From assembly GCF_014898055.3 (NCBI RefSeq), contig NW_023605083.1:93645483-93709482 (forward strand): 64,000 nucleotides of DNA, in the 5' to 3' direction. This document shows positions 47,045 to 59,406 of this stretch, in pieces. The stretch comes from Talpa occidentalis. Its lineage: Eukaryota; Chordata; Mammalia; Eulipotyphla; Talpidae. The position numbers and the translations under genes were made by a program. Numbering within the stretch: position 1 is the stretch's first letter; each line of letters begins with the position of its first letter. The notes under the pieces are model-generated. The model had not been told where the DNA came from and did no database searches. It worked only from the letters and a program-made list of their open reading frames with translations.

Positions 47045-47550
47045 CCGATTTAAAAGGGTATAATAGTTATTTGTTGCTGTAGATCAAGTTACCCCAAAAC
47101 TTAGCAACTTCTAATAACAAATTATTGATATATCACATCCAAGTGTGGTCTAACTGGATGGTTCTGGCTCAAGAGCTCTCATGTGGATTCAGTCAGAACC
47201 TTGGCATGGGATGCATCAGTTGAAGTCTTGCGGCCGTTTCCGAGATAGCACATCCACAAGGCTGTTGGCAGGAAGCTTCAGTTTCTTGGCATATAGGATT
47301 CCTCTTAGGGTGGCTCACAACGTGGTAGATGGTTTCCCCTAAAGCAATTGACACAAGAGGGAGAAAAAAGATGGAGATATCTTTTACAACCTAATCTCAG
47401 AAGTGATGTACCTCCTCTATTGTCATATTTTGTTTGCCTCACAGACCAACCCTCACACAAGGGGGAGAGACTACACAAGGGTAGGGATACCATGAGGCAG
47501 GGTTCCTGGTGGTCAGTAAAGGGTGACTACCTGGAAAATCTTCATGGACT
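47045..47550. mobile_element. Ancient interspersed repeat (same family as 23.8-24.2 kb)
   Basis: 'gttgctgtagatcaagttac', 'cccaaaacttagcaacttct', 'gttggcaggaagcttcagtt', 'cagaccaaccctcaca' and 'actacacaagggtagggata' follow the order of a common old LTR-type repeat. Confidence 0.6.
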
Positions 47551-47881
47551 GTAAGGATCTGGCTAGGAATCAAAATCTCTTTTAAGTTAATTTTTTAGAA
47601 TTCAGCCAAGTTTTCACCATACGTGAGTTTTTCCAAGAAATAAATATGAAGTCTTTGTTGCAATTATCCTTACTTATAAAATTACATTTGTATTTATTAT
47701 ACAAGTAACATATATTAATTGTAGAAAAGAAAAAGAAACCATCCGGTAAAAAAGCAGGAAAAAGTTATTTTTAGTTCACCATTAGAAAGTCAGCTATGAC
47801 ATTCTGGCTTTAGAGAATTTTCTTCTGTACAATTGTTTATTTTCACATAATTTTATCCCTTCATTCGCATACTTAACAATT

Positions 47882-48148
47882 TTTTTTAAGATTTATTTAT
47901 TTATTTATACAAGCACTGGGTACAGTCAGAAGCACAGGAGGGTGAGAGAATTTACTAGAGCCAGAGCGGGGAACAGAACAGGCAGGCTGATGAAGAAATA
48001 CACTGCTGAGGGGAGCAGCGGGCGGCAGGAGAGGTCTGCGCGCCATGTGGGACCCTCGCCTGGCGGCCAGGGATCCAACCGGTGCTGCAGAGGCTGCGGG
48101 CAGCTTCGCAGCCCAGAGCTCAACTGCTGCGCCACCAGGGGAGGCCCA
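47882..48148 (-). mobile_element. tRNA-derived T+ SINE (Rhin-1-like), copy 4
   Basis: Antisense copy: T-rich and 'aagatttatttatttattt' at left, 'gccaccaggggaggccc' at right. Flanks TTAACAATT at 47873-47881 and 48149-48157. CpG-rich body shows it is fairly young. Confidence 0.93.
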
Positions 48149-48357
48149 TTAACAATTATTTATTGAAGGTCTATCACGTGTCATTCTACTTCCAAGAATT
48201 TACTTAAGGAAATAGTGTAGGTCATGAGCAAAGAGTTAACGATAACTAATTTAATCCAACAATTTACCACAAAATCTTGATGTTATTCAACATTTATTTT
48301 CAGTTCAGACTAAGAGATATTTTTCTTACGTCTTCTGGTTGAGGACCCTCTTATCCT

Positions 48358-48632
48358 CACCTAAGATACATAAATTAAACTTCAAGTAATAAGATTTTTA
48401 AAATGTCCTCACTTCTGTGCATTATAATCAGAGAAGATATAATTTTGTTCACTCACTCACTCACTGTCCTCTATAACTACATTTTTTTCTTACATCTCAC
48501 CTAAGATACATAAATTAAACTTCAAGTAATAAGATTTTTAAAATGTCCTCACTTCTGTGCATTATAATCAGAAAAGATATAATTTTGTTCACTCACTCAC
48601 TGTCCTCCATAACTACATTTTTTTCTTACATC
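48358..48632 (+). repeat. Near-perfect tandem duplication, 140-bp unit x2
   Basis: Unit 1 (48358-48497) and unit 2 (48498-48632) are identical except for two or three substitutions and loss of one CACT tetramer in unit 2. No repeat family recognised in the unit. Confidence 0.97.
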
Positions 48633-48739
48633 ATTTTTCATGTTAGTCCCTACAGATGAGACTTCACTCTTTTTTTAACTTTAAAATTCATCTGAAATAT
48701 TTAATTTGACAATTAAAACATATAAAATATAATTTGTAA

Positions 48740-49195
48740 CCTAGTATATAAATTACCACCATTGGATTGTCTGATAATACCAAATGGTGGTGAGAGTATA
48801 AGGAAAAGGAACTTATATGTTCTTGGTAAGAACATACACTGGAACTACCTGCCTCGTAGGTGTCACTGTCAGCAACTGAGTATCATCAAAATAAATATGC
48901 TCATGCCCTATGACCCAACAATTCCACTATGACTCTATCTTAGTGGCACTCTGGAATATGTGCACAAGAAATTGTGCTAACCCTCTTTGTGAAAATAGTC
49001 TAATTGTCCTTCGGTAGGGTTTTTTCCCCTTAAATGGGAGATTATAAAGCAATTAAAATGAATTAATTAGATCTATATATGTATCAAGATAGATATACTT
49101 CAAAGACACAATATTGAAAAATTTTAGGGAGATACATATATGGAATGCTTCTTTGCTACTTATGCTAAATTTTCAAGTAAAAAAATCATTTGGAT
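48740..49195 (+). mobile_element. Old LINE-1 3' part
   Basis: 'ccctatgacccaacaattcc', 'atgtgcacaagaaattgtgc', 'gggagattataaagcaatta' are ordered L1 ORF2-end and 3' phrases, diverged and full of stops. Confidence 0.75.
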
Positions 49196-49216
49196 GTGTG
49201 TGTGTGTGTGTGTGTG
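49195..49216 (+). repeat. (TG)11 microsatellite
   Basis: Eleven uninterrupted TG units at the 3' side of an old L1. Confidence 0.95.
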
Positions 49217-49929
49217 CATTTCAACTGTGTTTGAGACATCTTATTTCCTCAACATAAGATATCTGAGACAAATAGGACAAACGAACATCTGTTTCATCTT
49301 GGTAGTGTTTCATCATGGATGCAAGGACGATAATTAATTTCATTTAACCACAGACACACCCTGGCTATTGACCAGCCAGAACAGACACGTCTGTCAGGTT
49401 GGATCCCCAGCCTGTGGTGCCAGCCATCACTTCATGAGATGCTGGGCTGTGCGTGAATCATGTGAAGGACACGTGAAGTGTCAGCTGCTACTAGAGCTGT
49501 ATTGTGAATGTGGAGATGATTCTGTCTATCAGGCAGAAGACACACCTAATAGATCATCAGGGGGCCCAGTTTTTGGCGCTAGTCTATTCAACAATGTTAT
49601 CTGTAATTCAGATGAAGACATAGCAGGGATATGAGTCAGATCTGCGGGTGATACAAAGCCAGATAGGTGAGTTACTCTGTGTGTGACTGAATCGCTGCAC
49701 TGCCTATCTCATTCTTGACTCTGAAGAGTCAAGATGGACTATCTAATAATTTCAAGAAGTGGGGCCAAGACTCTCAAGCTAATTAAATAAATGAAAATGT
49801 ACAAATACAGTATTTTATTTTGCTTAAAATCAATTACCAAGTAGAATGAGAGACACCTGGCTTGGCAAGCTTTCCTGTAAAAATTTCAGGAGTCTTGAAG
49901 CCTTTTATAACCTGCTGATGGGAATATAA

Positions 49930-50770
49930 ATTGATTTCTGAAGGGTTCTGTGGTGATAGGAAATTAAAAGCCTCAGAAGAAAACATATGTTTTTTGACCT
50001 AGCAATTGAACTGGTAGGAATTGTTAAGAAATCATCAGAAATGTTAAGTGAAATAAGTCAGAGACAAAACTGCATTCAGAGAAACAGAGAATACAGGAGT
50101 GGTTACCAGGGGTTGGGGGTGTGCTGGGGGAATGGGGAGCTGTGGGTTGAGGGGCATAAGCTTCCAGTTCTAAGATGAACAGGTTTGGGGATCTAATATA
50201 TTTTAGCTAATAGCACTGTTTTATATGCTGAATGTTGCTAAGAGAGTAAATCTCCCTACCTGGGGTAGGGGGGGATTTTTTTTCCCAGTCACTTTCTACT
50301 TTAAAAGGCGGAGTTTTAATCTGTGAAAGCTGTTGCTACCAGTTTGGCCAGTGGAACATCACAGTGTAGTGGTCCTGGGGCAGGTGCAAAGCCCTGGACT
50401 GCCAGGATGGGATATGGCAGCTTCCAGTGCTCCACAGAGCAGCTCTCCAAAAATCTCATTCATGTCAGTGATCACAAGTAGATGGACTCTATTTCTAGAC
50501 TAGATGGACTCTAGCCTACTCTTTTTCAAAGACTAGACTAACCTCACTTACATATCTAGGGAAAAAAATTTAGGTATGATAATGTAGGAGAGTAGATTTT
50601 AAGAGTTCTTAAAAGAGATGGTAATTGTGTGATGGATGGACATGTTAGCTAGCGCAGTGGTGGTAATCATTTTGCAATATAAATATATCAAATCAACCCT
50701 TGAAGGTATATAATATGACATGTCAAATTGTCTCAATAAATCCGGAAAAATAATCATAGAAATATAAAAA
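49930..50770 (+). mobile_element. LINE-1 3' end split by an unidentified insertion
   Basis: Left part: 'agtgaaataagtcagagaca', 'ggagtggttaccaggggttg', 'ttgctaagagagta'. Right part resumes 'gagagtagattttaag', 'gtggtaatcattttgcaata' and 'gtctcaataaa'. The two halves join perfectly in L1 order once 50252-50587 is removed. Confidence 0.85.
50252..50587. mobile_element. Unidentified 336-bp insertion in LINE-1
   Basis: Flanked by 'gagagtaaat' (50242-50251) and 'gagagtagat' (50588-50597), a 10-base near-identical duplication. The insert starts with a short TACC/GGTA-containing CT/GA segment and holds a repeated 'tagatggactct' (about 50481 and 50501). It has no A-tail I can see; family unknown. Confidence 0.65.
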
Positions 50771-51343
50771 ATAGGAGCATAAATATTTTGATAATAATAA
50801 AAAAACCCAGAAATGTAAAAACCCATTCAGAGGATACAAGTTAAAAATATAACATGCATTGAAATATTTTACAATTAATAGAAAAAATGAACAAGCATAG
50901 AAGATAGTAAGGAAGATTTTATAAGAACATATTCATAGTATTATCACTGGGTGGTGTGTTGTGAGAATTTTTAGAATTTATATTTTATTTATATTTTCTA
51001 ATCTCCAAAGACTTTTTGTTTCTTATATGATGAAGAAGCGATGAGTTAAAAAATTAGTTTTAGTTGACAACACAGCTAATATAATCCAAAGTGTGCATGA
51101 CTGCTAAAAGAGAGACCATTTATGGAAGTAAGGAGGAGACCAAGAGAAATAATGATTTCAGTATACCTTCCATGCCCATGAGGGGGTGTCACCATTTAAT
51201 GGTTCAGAGAAGTGGAATCAGATGTTGATGGGTTTGGAAATTATAGCTATTGATCCCAGAAATTAGATGACTAAGGGCTAGCATATTGTCCTCAAATGTT
51301 TGAAAGTTTATCATATGAAGAATATTGGCTCAGAGCTACTACA

Positions 51344-51388
51344 AACCAACCAACCAACCAACCAACCAACCAACCAACCAACCAACCA
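51344..51388 (+). repeat. (AACC)11 tetranucleotide repeat
   Basis: Eleven uninterrupted AACC units. Confidence 0.96.
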
Positions 51389-51389
51389 G

Positions 51390-53300
51390 GAAACAGTTGC
51401 TCCAGAAAACAAACAAAAAAGATCAAAATTCCATGAAGGAAGAGTTCTGATTGCTATATGAAGAACTTTCTAACAACTAGGGGTTGTTACTATGACCATA
51501 TGAATTAAACTAGTGTTCTTTGGTAGTAAAAAATAGAAATGGAATGCAGTTAACATATGCATGAAAGGAATGATTGGAGGACTTGGAATATCTCATAGAG
51601 ATATGCCTGGGAAGAATAAAAGAAACAAGTGATGTCTCAAATTCTTAATAGAAAGAACAACTCAACAGGATGCTGAGTTTTGAGATAAATTAATAAATTA
51701 ACATCTTTTTCCCTTTAAAGGTCTTGGCACCGCTATACCCAAGATGTAAAATTCATGAGTAAGTCAGGTGAGTCCAACATGGCCAAGGAAAGGCAAGCCA
51801 TATTCATTAACAGTTCCAAGATCTCATATAATGGAGAGAAGGAAGGAGAAATGGTGACAGAAAGTGAGCAAACCACTTTCATAAGAAGGGAGAATAAATT
51901 CTGGGGATCAAACTAACGAATGCCAAATGCCACATAACCTCCCCCTGGGTCAACCATTTGTTTTATCACCAAAGGACTTTAAGTAGAGATTGAATGGCCA
52001 ATGACTCATAACTATTGCTTAGGCTGCTGTGGGGGATCCCTACATTGGATTCAGAGGGTCTGGGAATCAAATGAGTTTTGTAGTCTCTCAGAGGTCCAGT
52101 CAATTCAACAACAGATCCCTGAGTCATAACTATGGGATCTTGCAGAAACCAGGGCAATTTTCACCCAAGAATATCAAGATTGTACTTCCTAAGTCTCCTT
52201 ATTGTCCTCTTTACCATCTGATATCATTGCATTACCCATGAATTAAGCAAATATCCTGTGAGTCCATATATGTTATTACACCCTACCTCATCTGAGTAGT
52301 TAACTAGGTCCATCAGTTTATAAAATCCAAGAGACCATGACCAGGTAAATGAGCACTTCTGTTTCTTAGTCCCCCAAATTCTGCTCTTAAGCACTCACGG
52401 GTGTCCTTTCTTGTCATGTTTTGGGATTTGGTAAGCAAGTGTGTGTTTGCCGCAACTTCTTTCATTTTATAAAGTTGGCCAGCTTTTCACTCCCTCCACA
52501 TCAGGTTTATTAGCCCATGGAAAGACTTTTCATAAGAAAGAGTGGAGCAAATGATTATTGAATGGAGTTGTTCTCTGTTTTAGTTACAAAGGAGAGGTTT
52601 GCCTCTGGAGGATCATAGCATCATGTAATTCAAATGAAACTTGATGGAGAGAAAGCAACTGAGATATGGAACCAAAGGGGATCAGGACCAATATGAAATC
52701 CCCCCTCCACCCCAGGCAAATGCTGGGCATGTGTGTAATCAGCATTCCTATTGTAAGCACAGAAAATTACTGAAGCAGATTACAGCAAAAAACATAATTT
52801 TGAAGCTACTGGGTGGTTTACACAATTCTCAGAAAGATTAGATAGCCAGGCAAACCAGATAGGAAAAAATGGGACTTTGCTGTGAGGGAACAGTGAAAAT
52901 TATGCCATAGACTGGGTTCGTAAAAAAACAAAAGTCAAAAATCCCCCAAAATTCCTGCTGCTGGCACCATTACATTCCTGAGATCAGGACTCTCCTGGCC
53001 CCTCTGGTCTGAACAGTGGACACTGAGGCTGGCACCACTTGCCACTTGCACATTACTCTCACCCCAACCGCCACCCCATTTATTTTTCCTAGCTTCAATT
53101 CCCTTCTGTGCCTTCACTGAAAGCCTAGTAGCATGTACCTCTGATTGACTGTGCCTAGGTCACCAGTCATGTCTGGATGTTCAGAGAGGCTGGGAGATTT
53201 TTCTGGTTTATGAGTTATAACAGGACCCAGTCTCTCATTTGGACAGCCCCCAAATACCAAGTTTTCCATATTAGTAAACTTATTGGTAGGTATTTCCTCC
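51390..53300. other. Unassigned intergenic sequence
   Basis: No gene or confident repeat seen on either strand. Confidence 0.5.
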
Positions 53301-53304
53301 ATCT

Positions 53305-53410
53305 TAAATCTTACAACAGGTTTGTAAGGTATGTAAATAGAGGTTTACAGGTATGTAAATAGAGGTTCAGAGAGGCACAATAATTGGACTGAGGTCATAC
53401 AGAGGATGAC
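53305..53410 (-). mobile_element. MIR fragment with a short internal duplication
   Basis: 'gaggttcagagaggcaca' and 'ggactgaggtcatacagag' are antisense MIR. The unit 'aggtatgtaaatagaggtt' is tandemly repeated at about 53327-53369. Confidence 0.6.
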
Positions 53411-53459
53411 TGACATAAATGGGGCTAGCACCCCTATCTTCTTCCTTATCTAACACACC

Positions 53460-53645
53460 CCAAGTTCTCTTATATACTAAGCATTACAATTAGCTCTTGC
53501 CAAAGCAACTTTATGAGTTAGGCATTATTATATCCATTTCAAAAATAAGGAAATGAAAGTTAGCTCAAGGGTTACAGCTCCAAAGTGATGGGAAGCAGGT
53601 GGTGTGGCTTTGGAGTCAAACCCTTCAATCATTATACCAGATTGA
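53460..53645 (-). mobile_element. MIR SINE
   Basis: Antisense MIR: 'aactttatgagttaggcatt', 'atatccatttcaaaaataag', 'ctcaagggttacagctcca', 'ggctttggagtcaaaccct'. Confidence 0.75.
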
Positions 53646-54439
53646 CTTTTGAGAGAAGTTGAGTGAGTCCTCTTTCCTATGCTTTCAGTATTTGTCAAGC
53701 AGGCATGAGTGGGGGGACATGCCAAGTGACTACAGGGACCCTCATCTCAGGCAACAGGACACTAATCACTCTACCACCTGGAAGCTTGGCACATTCTCAA
53801 TTCCTCCGACTTGGGTTTCTTACTCCACATATAATGAGTTGCCAGATTCTTTTGCACATGTGGGGTATATCTTCTATTTCTCCTCCCTTTCTGGCCCATA
53901 GCCACATTTCTGGTCTAGGTCTTATTACTTTATGCCAGTAATTTGCACTCAATTCTCAGTTGGCCCTGTTTTCCAGTCTTTCCCTTGAGCCCATCTGAAT
54001 ACTGGCAGCTGAGGTCTTCATGGTGGACATCATGATTGAATGTCCAACATCAGGCTGTCTCAGGTGATTGGAATAAGCCAGGCATGACAGGTGTCTCTAT
54101 TTTCTAACAGGGTCATGCAACCCGAGAAGACATGGGAGGGAGAATATGCTGGAAACATGATTTAGGATTTTGTTGTGCTGAATGTGTTACTGGATCTGCC
54201 ATTTTGCTACCACCCCCAAAATAAAGCAATAACTAGTGTTTGCAGAGTGGCGACATGAAAGATTATGGGTCTTTAGGGGGTTGATTACACTATGTCTGCA
54301 GCCTGCCTACCCCTGAATTTCCACTTAGGTGAGATAATTAATGTACTTACTGCTTAAGCCGGTTTTAATTGAGTTTCCGTTGGTTGCAGTAGAAAGCATT
54401 GTCACTGATAGTCACTTAGCTGAAATACAAATCTAATAA

Positions 54440-54975
54440 TTTCCTTCCTCCGTGGTTTTGCATTGCTTTTGGATTCAAATCCACATACCTTAACATAGTC
54501 CACAAACCCCCAGTGGGCTCCTGGTCTGTGTGTCAGTGCTGGTTCTCATAATATGTCTTCTACCTCTTGGCCTAGGTACATCGGTTGCAGTCAAATAATC
54601 CTGTTTCCTCTTTCCCAAACACAACTTACAATTCCATTCTATACTGTGTCTTCTCTAGAATCTTCTTTTGCTCTTTCTTTATCAACTGGATTGCTATTTC
54701 TCTTTCAAGGACAGGTCAAGTGACAACTCTTCTTCAAAGTTTTTCCTAATCCCCCAGCAGAAATAAGGAATCCCTTACGTGTCCCTAATCACTCTGGTCA
54801 CTGTCAGTGGTACTTTCTGCTGCCTCACACACAATCACAGGCAGTTCCAATTTCTGCTCATTTACTAAAACAAGAATTCCTTAAAGACAGAGACTGTGCT
54901 TCATCCATTTTTTTAGTTCTGGTAACTTGCACAGAACCTAAAGATTTGTTTATGGAATATATCCTTGCTTATTCA
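54440..54975 (+). mobile_element. L2 fragment
   Basis: 'cttacaattccattc', 'ggtcaagtgacaactcttct', 'aagtttttcctaatccccc' and 'agaattccttaaagacagag' follow L2 3' order. Confidence 0.65.
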
Positions 54976-55082
54976 GCTTGTAGATACCTAACATATGACT
55001 ATTGACTACTATTTATTTTATAAATAATAAGCATTATCATTGATAATAATGTGTTGCTATTTGATTTTTAAGATGCTGTTTA

Positions 55083-55196
55083 AGGGGGGGGGTGCAATTG
55101 TATGGGGAATATAACCAAAATGAAAATGCATTCATTGTGCAAAAATGAAAAATGATGTAAGAATTATATAAAATAAAATATTAATTAAAAAAAATA
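55083..55196 (+). mobile_element. Very short LINE-1 3' UTR insertion
   Basis: About 115 bases match the last part of the local young L1: G-run, 'attgtatggggaatataacc', 'gaaaatgcattcattgtgc', then an A-rich tail. It lies directly before a MIR fragment. Confidence 0.88.
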
Positions 55197-55295
55197 ATAT
55201 GAAGTATCTCAGTTAATCCTCACAGAAGTCCTATAAGGTCAATATTATCCCTACTTCATAGATGAGGTAACTGTGTACCCAATTAGAGTATTTTT
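55197..55295 (-). mobile_element. MIR fragment
   Basis: 'gttaatcctcacagaagtcc', 'tataaggtcaatattatccc', 'cttcatagatgaggtaact' are antisense MIR. Confidence 0.8.
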
Positions 55296-55749
55296 GTTGA
55301 GTGCCTACAATTTGCATAAGCTCATGTGAGGGCCAACTGAGGAAAGAGGTTGCAAAGAGCTAGAAACCATGGTCTCTTCTCACAGTTTATAATGTATTTT
55401 GGGACAGATGAAATAATGCAGACTATTTCAGTTCCAAGAGACAAGAATAATACAACAGTGAATAGATATTGAAGGAAGAAATATATTGCAGGATAAAAGT
55501 GGGGTACAAAGCATAAGTACTGTTAAGAATTGAGATGGAAAACAACACTATGGCCTTATAGCGGCAGTCCATTAGGGTTTTTATAAAAGAATTAAACCTG
55601 TATTTTAAGAATCCATGGTATTTCACAAAGCAGATAAGGGGGAAAGGCATTCCCTGCAAAAATCAAAGGCTCCAAAGGGGTGAAAGTGCAGCTATGATAG
55701 GCAAGGAAGAGGTGAAGTTGGTGAAAGCCTCAAGGAAATGACCAAGTGT

Positions 55750-55813
55750 TGGATGGATGGATGGATGGATGGATGGATGGATGGATGGATGGATGGATGG
55801 ATGGATGGATGGA
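55750..55813 (+). repeat. (TGGA)16 tetranucleotide repeat
   Basis: Sixteen uninterrupted TGGA units, followed by degenerate GGTGGATG-type units to about 55850. The Met-Asp-Gly-Trp frame across it is an artefact of the repeat. Confidence 0.97.
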
Positions 55814-55942
55814 AAAACAGGTGAATAGGTGGGTGGATGGGTGGGTGAATAGGTTGATAAATCGGCAGATTGAAGAGACTTGGGTTCATTTTACTGAAAA
55901 TATCTCTAAGCAGAGCTGCATAATGATGAATCATATACTTTC

Positions 55943-56219
55943 TTTTTTTAAAGATTTATTTATTTATGCATACAAGAACTGGGGTACAGGCCAGAGACGT
56001 GGGGAGCAAGAGGATTCACCAGAGACAGAGTGGGGAACAGAACAGGCAGACTGTCTGAAATACACAGCTAAGGGGAGCAGTGGGTGAGACAGAAGAGGCG
56101 CACCGTGCCATGTGGGTAGCTCCCTGGCCAGCCAGGGATTGAACTGGTGCCACAGATGCTGCAGACAGCTTCACAGTGCTGTGCTTAACTCCTTGTGCCA
56201 CCAGGAAGGCCCTGACTCT
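55943..56219 (-). mobile_element. tRNA-derived T+ SINE (Rhin-1-like), copy 5
   Basis: Antisense copy with 'aagatttatttatttatgc' at left and 'gtgccaccaggaaggccc' at right. Target duplication TATACTTTC at 55934-55942 and 56220-56228. Confidence 0.9.
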
Positions 56220-56984
56220 TATACTTTCATAGAATAACTTGGATTAACTTGTTCAGCTGAAGGAAAGGCATTGTGAATACCAAAAATCACTTGTTGAATT
56301 AAAACATTTGTATGTGGTCAGAGCTACAAGACAGGCCTGCACTCAGAAACGAATCAGTCCAGTGTGGCCTTTCAACATTATTGCATGGGTATGTTTTCTC
56401 ACAAACACATGTGCAGAGACACACATAGAACTTTGTTTTGGGTTTTCCTTTTCCTTTTTACTGTGTCATGCCAAACTTTTATTTTGACTGAATCTTCACT
56501 TTCCAACTTCCCAAGTGTGGGAGCCCAGAGCCCCATGAGTGGAAATAAATGAGACACTTGGATCCGTAAAAATGGTGACAGCAAGTGTTTACATAACTTG
56601 GTTAAAGGATACAGTTCAGCTGGTCAAACTTGACTCCTTGGTCCCATCCTTATTTCTGGTAAAATTATGACCTAAGTAGTGGGCAATGTGATCAACAGGA
56701 GGTGGGAGCTAAGCCCCACAGCCTTTGGCTTTTGATTCCTAACAAAGGATGAAGCCACATCATTAACATATCTTCAATTCCTGCCTACTCTACATTACCT
56801 CCCTTCATTTCTGTTCCTGGTACTGGATTCCTGGCTCTTCCACAGAACTCAGAGCCACACATCTGAACACAGGGGCTTTTCTGTCAGGAGAGGGACTTTC
56901 CAACTTAGGGTTTTTCCAAAGATGAGCCCACCTCTGATCAAACTCATAATACTTGGACTTGGCCTGAAATATACCTCTTTATCC

Positions 56985-57130
56985 AGTTTGGAGGGGAGGA
57001 AGGAATAGGATCAAAACAAGGGGGGTGGGAATTGTATGGGGACTATAACCAAGATGAAAATGCATACATTGTGCGAAAATGAAAAATGATGTAAAAAATA
57101 TAAAATAAAAAGAAAATGAAAACAAAACAA
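56985..57130 (+). mobile_element. Very short LINE-1 3' UTR insertion
   Basis: 'ggaattgtatggggactata', 'aagatgaaaatgcatacatt', 'tgaaaaatgatgtaaaaaat' and an A-rich tail match the 25.4-25.8 kb L1 3' end. A clear target duplication was not found. Confidence 0.88.
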
Positions 57131-57239
57131 AACTTCTCAGCCTAGCATGGCTTGATCAACCTTCAGTTTTATATATTGTGGTTTCTCTGTAAAGACTTTT
57201 CTAGCAGACGCTATTATTTGCCTACCAAAGCCATTCCTG

Positions 57240-57710
57240 TTCCTCTTCTTTCTCTTGCTTCTTCCGTCTCTGGAAGCTGGAAATTCAAATGCAGAATTCC
57301 GCAGTCCCTCTTGAATTAAATGTGGTGTGTGACCTGGCTTGAGCCGATGATAAGAAGAGGAAGTCTACTTGGGGCTTCTGGGAAAATGTCCTTCCTTGTG
57401 TCAGAAACCACTTGAGAGCTCCCTGATATCATCTTTCCCTCCTAAGGCCCATAGCAAATGCAGAAGTGATGTCTGGAGCAGGGGCAGCCATCCTGGGACT
57501 AAAATGCTACAAGCATGTGTGAGAAGAGTAAACACATTGAGAATGGAAGAACAGAATGATAACAAGAGCTAGAATGATAGGTGATGCTACCCAGTGAACA
57601 GTGATACCATCTCTAGTAAGTGTTTTCATTTTTAACCTTTATTTTTAAGATCTCTTTACCTGCAGCTGAACATATTCCTAACTGGTATGGTCTGCAGTGC
57701 CTGGCTAAAG
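57240..57710 (+). mobile_element. Possible ancient LTR (MaLR-like)
   Basis: 'gtgacctggcttgagccga', 'ggggcagccatcctgggac' and a terminal 'attcctaactggtatgg' resemble an old LTR 3' half in order. Diverged and tentative. Confidence 0.4.
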
Positions 57711-57969
57711 GATGGTGGTAATGTTGGTGGCAGGAATATAGGTCTTAGAGACTGACCTTGTCCAGAACCAGGACATAGGAAGTAAGAAACCTAGGAAAAG
57801 GGTTGATGAAAGGACATTCCTCTGGCTAGCCCCTGCTTGAGTCTTCCTAACTTTTCCTACACTTGGCTTGAGTTTTAATGCATTAAATCCATATATAGGA
57901 AATTTGAGATGTTGTTTTTGCAAAACCCCACATAAACCGACATCAGTGGCAAGTTAAAATTTTTTCTCC

Positions 57970-58093
57970 CCTAGAATCAAGGTCTGTGAGTGTATGGATT
58001 TCTTACTGTTTTGTTTAGTGTTCTGTTCCCAAGCTCCATAACAGTGCTGCACACACAGTAGGTTCTCATTAAATATTTATTGAATGAGTAATA
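57970..58093 (+). mobile_element. L2 3' end
   Basis: 'taacagtgctgcacacacag', 'taggttctcattaaatattt' and 'attgaatgagtaa' are the typical L2 terminus. Confidence 0.85.
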
Positions 58094-58764
58094 TTAAGAC
58101 TTTGCCTTAAGAGTCTGCCATAAGTTTAAAGAGTCGAAGGTCTAGCAAATTAAAAGCTATGAAGCTTATGATGTGATCATAGAGTTTTTATTGTGGATTT
58201 CAGTCTGCTGCTCTAAGCTCTCACTCTATAAGTCTTAATGCCATGGTAATAATGCTCTTAAAGGCATAAGTTTTGGAGAATAGGCTCAGAGAAAGTTACT
58301 ATTCCTTTGTGACTATCTGTGCTTTTGAAAGGGGGAAATATCTATTGAGATTAGTCCAGAAAAAGGAAAATGAAGTTTAGGGATGTTTAGAGAACAGGGT
58401 GCTGAATAGCCCATGTAGGTAGCTTCTTTTCTTTTATTTTTATTGTACACTAAGTATAACTTATTTAGTCTTTAACAGTCTGACCTGAAACTACCTTCCA
58501 ACCTTATTTCAATCCCCTCCCTACATCTCATGGAAGATAGTTAAAATGCCTATTCCGCCTCTCATCTGGCCAATTCTATATCAACTCCAAGACCCAGTTC
58601 AACCTTTCCCGGCCCCCTTAGTAGAGATAGTTGCTCTGATCCCAGGAATCCTATGAACCTTCACTTCTGGATTTCCAAAAGCAGCTTGTTCAGCTGCCTG
58701 ACATGTGGAATTTTTGTCTTTCCTGCCCTTTCCCCTTGTACACAACAAGTTTGTAAATAGTGAT

Positions 58765-58960
58765 GTTTGTAGCTAATGCTTCCTGAATACTCATGTGCCG
58801 GATGTTTCTAAGTGCTTTACATGTGCTGACTCATTTACACTTCCCGATAACCCCAAGGACATCAAGCTTATAATCCCATTTTATAGACAAGGAAATTAAG
58901 ACACAGGGATCTAAGAATTTGGCTTGAGGTCACGCAGTAGCATCTGGCAGAGAACATGTA
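58765..58960 (-). mobile_element. MIR SINE
   Basis: Antisense MIR: 'taagtgctttacatgtgctg', 'cattttatagacaaggaaat', 'ggcttgaggtcacgcagtag', 'catctggcagagaac'. Confidence 0.88.
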
Positions 58961-59406
58961 TTCTGCTTTCCTGAACACTCTGTTATATTTTCCTCAGGAA
59001 TTAATATATACTAGCATGACTGAATAGTTTAGGAGCTTGCACTGAAGGAGATCACACATTCTAAAGATATTAATTGAGCTGCTACTGTGTGTTTGAAACA
59101 TTCCCAGGAACAAGATACGGTATTGAAACTCACAGAAAGAGTACCTGTCCTCACACAATCCTGTTTTGGGGAAAGTAAAGTCACAAAGAGGAAAATAAAC
59201 CAGTGGGTTAACATTTAGAGATATTGGGTAGGCCTGATGCAACATGAAGGAAATTTCCATCTGAGGAGTGAGAAGGGAAGATCATAAAACAAAGCAATAT
59301 ATATCTGAACCCACAATGGGGATGAAGTCGGCCTGCCAATGGGGCCTGGCAAGGCCTCCCCTGCCTAGGGAAGCCCACACACAGGCCCAAGGCGGGGTTC
59401 ACGTTG

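Noticed and set aside
55746..56087. Plus frame beginning with repeated Met-Asp-Gly-Trp
   Set aside because: Translation of the (TGGA)n microsatellite running into a SINE.
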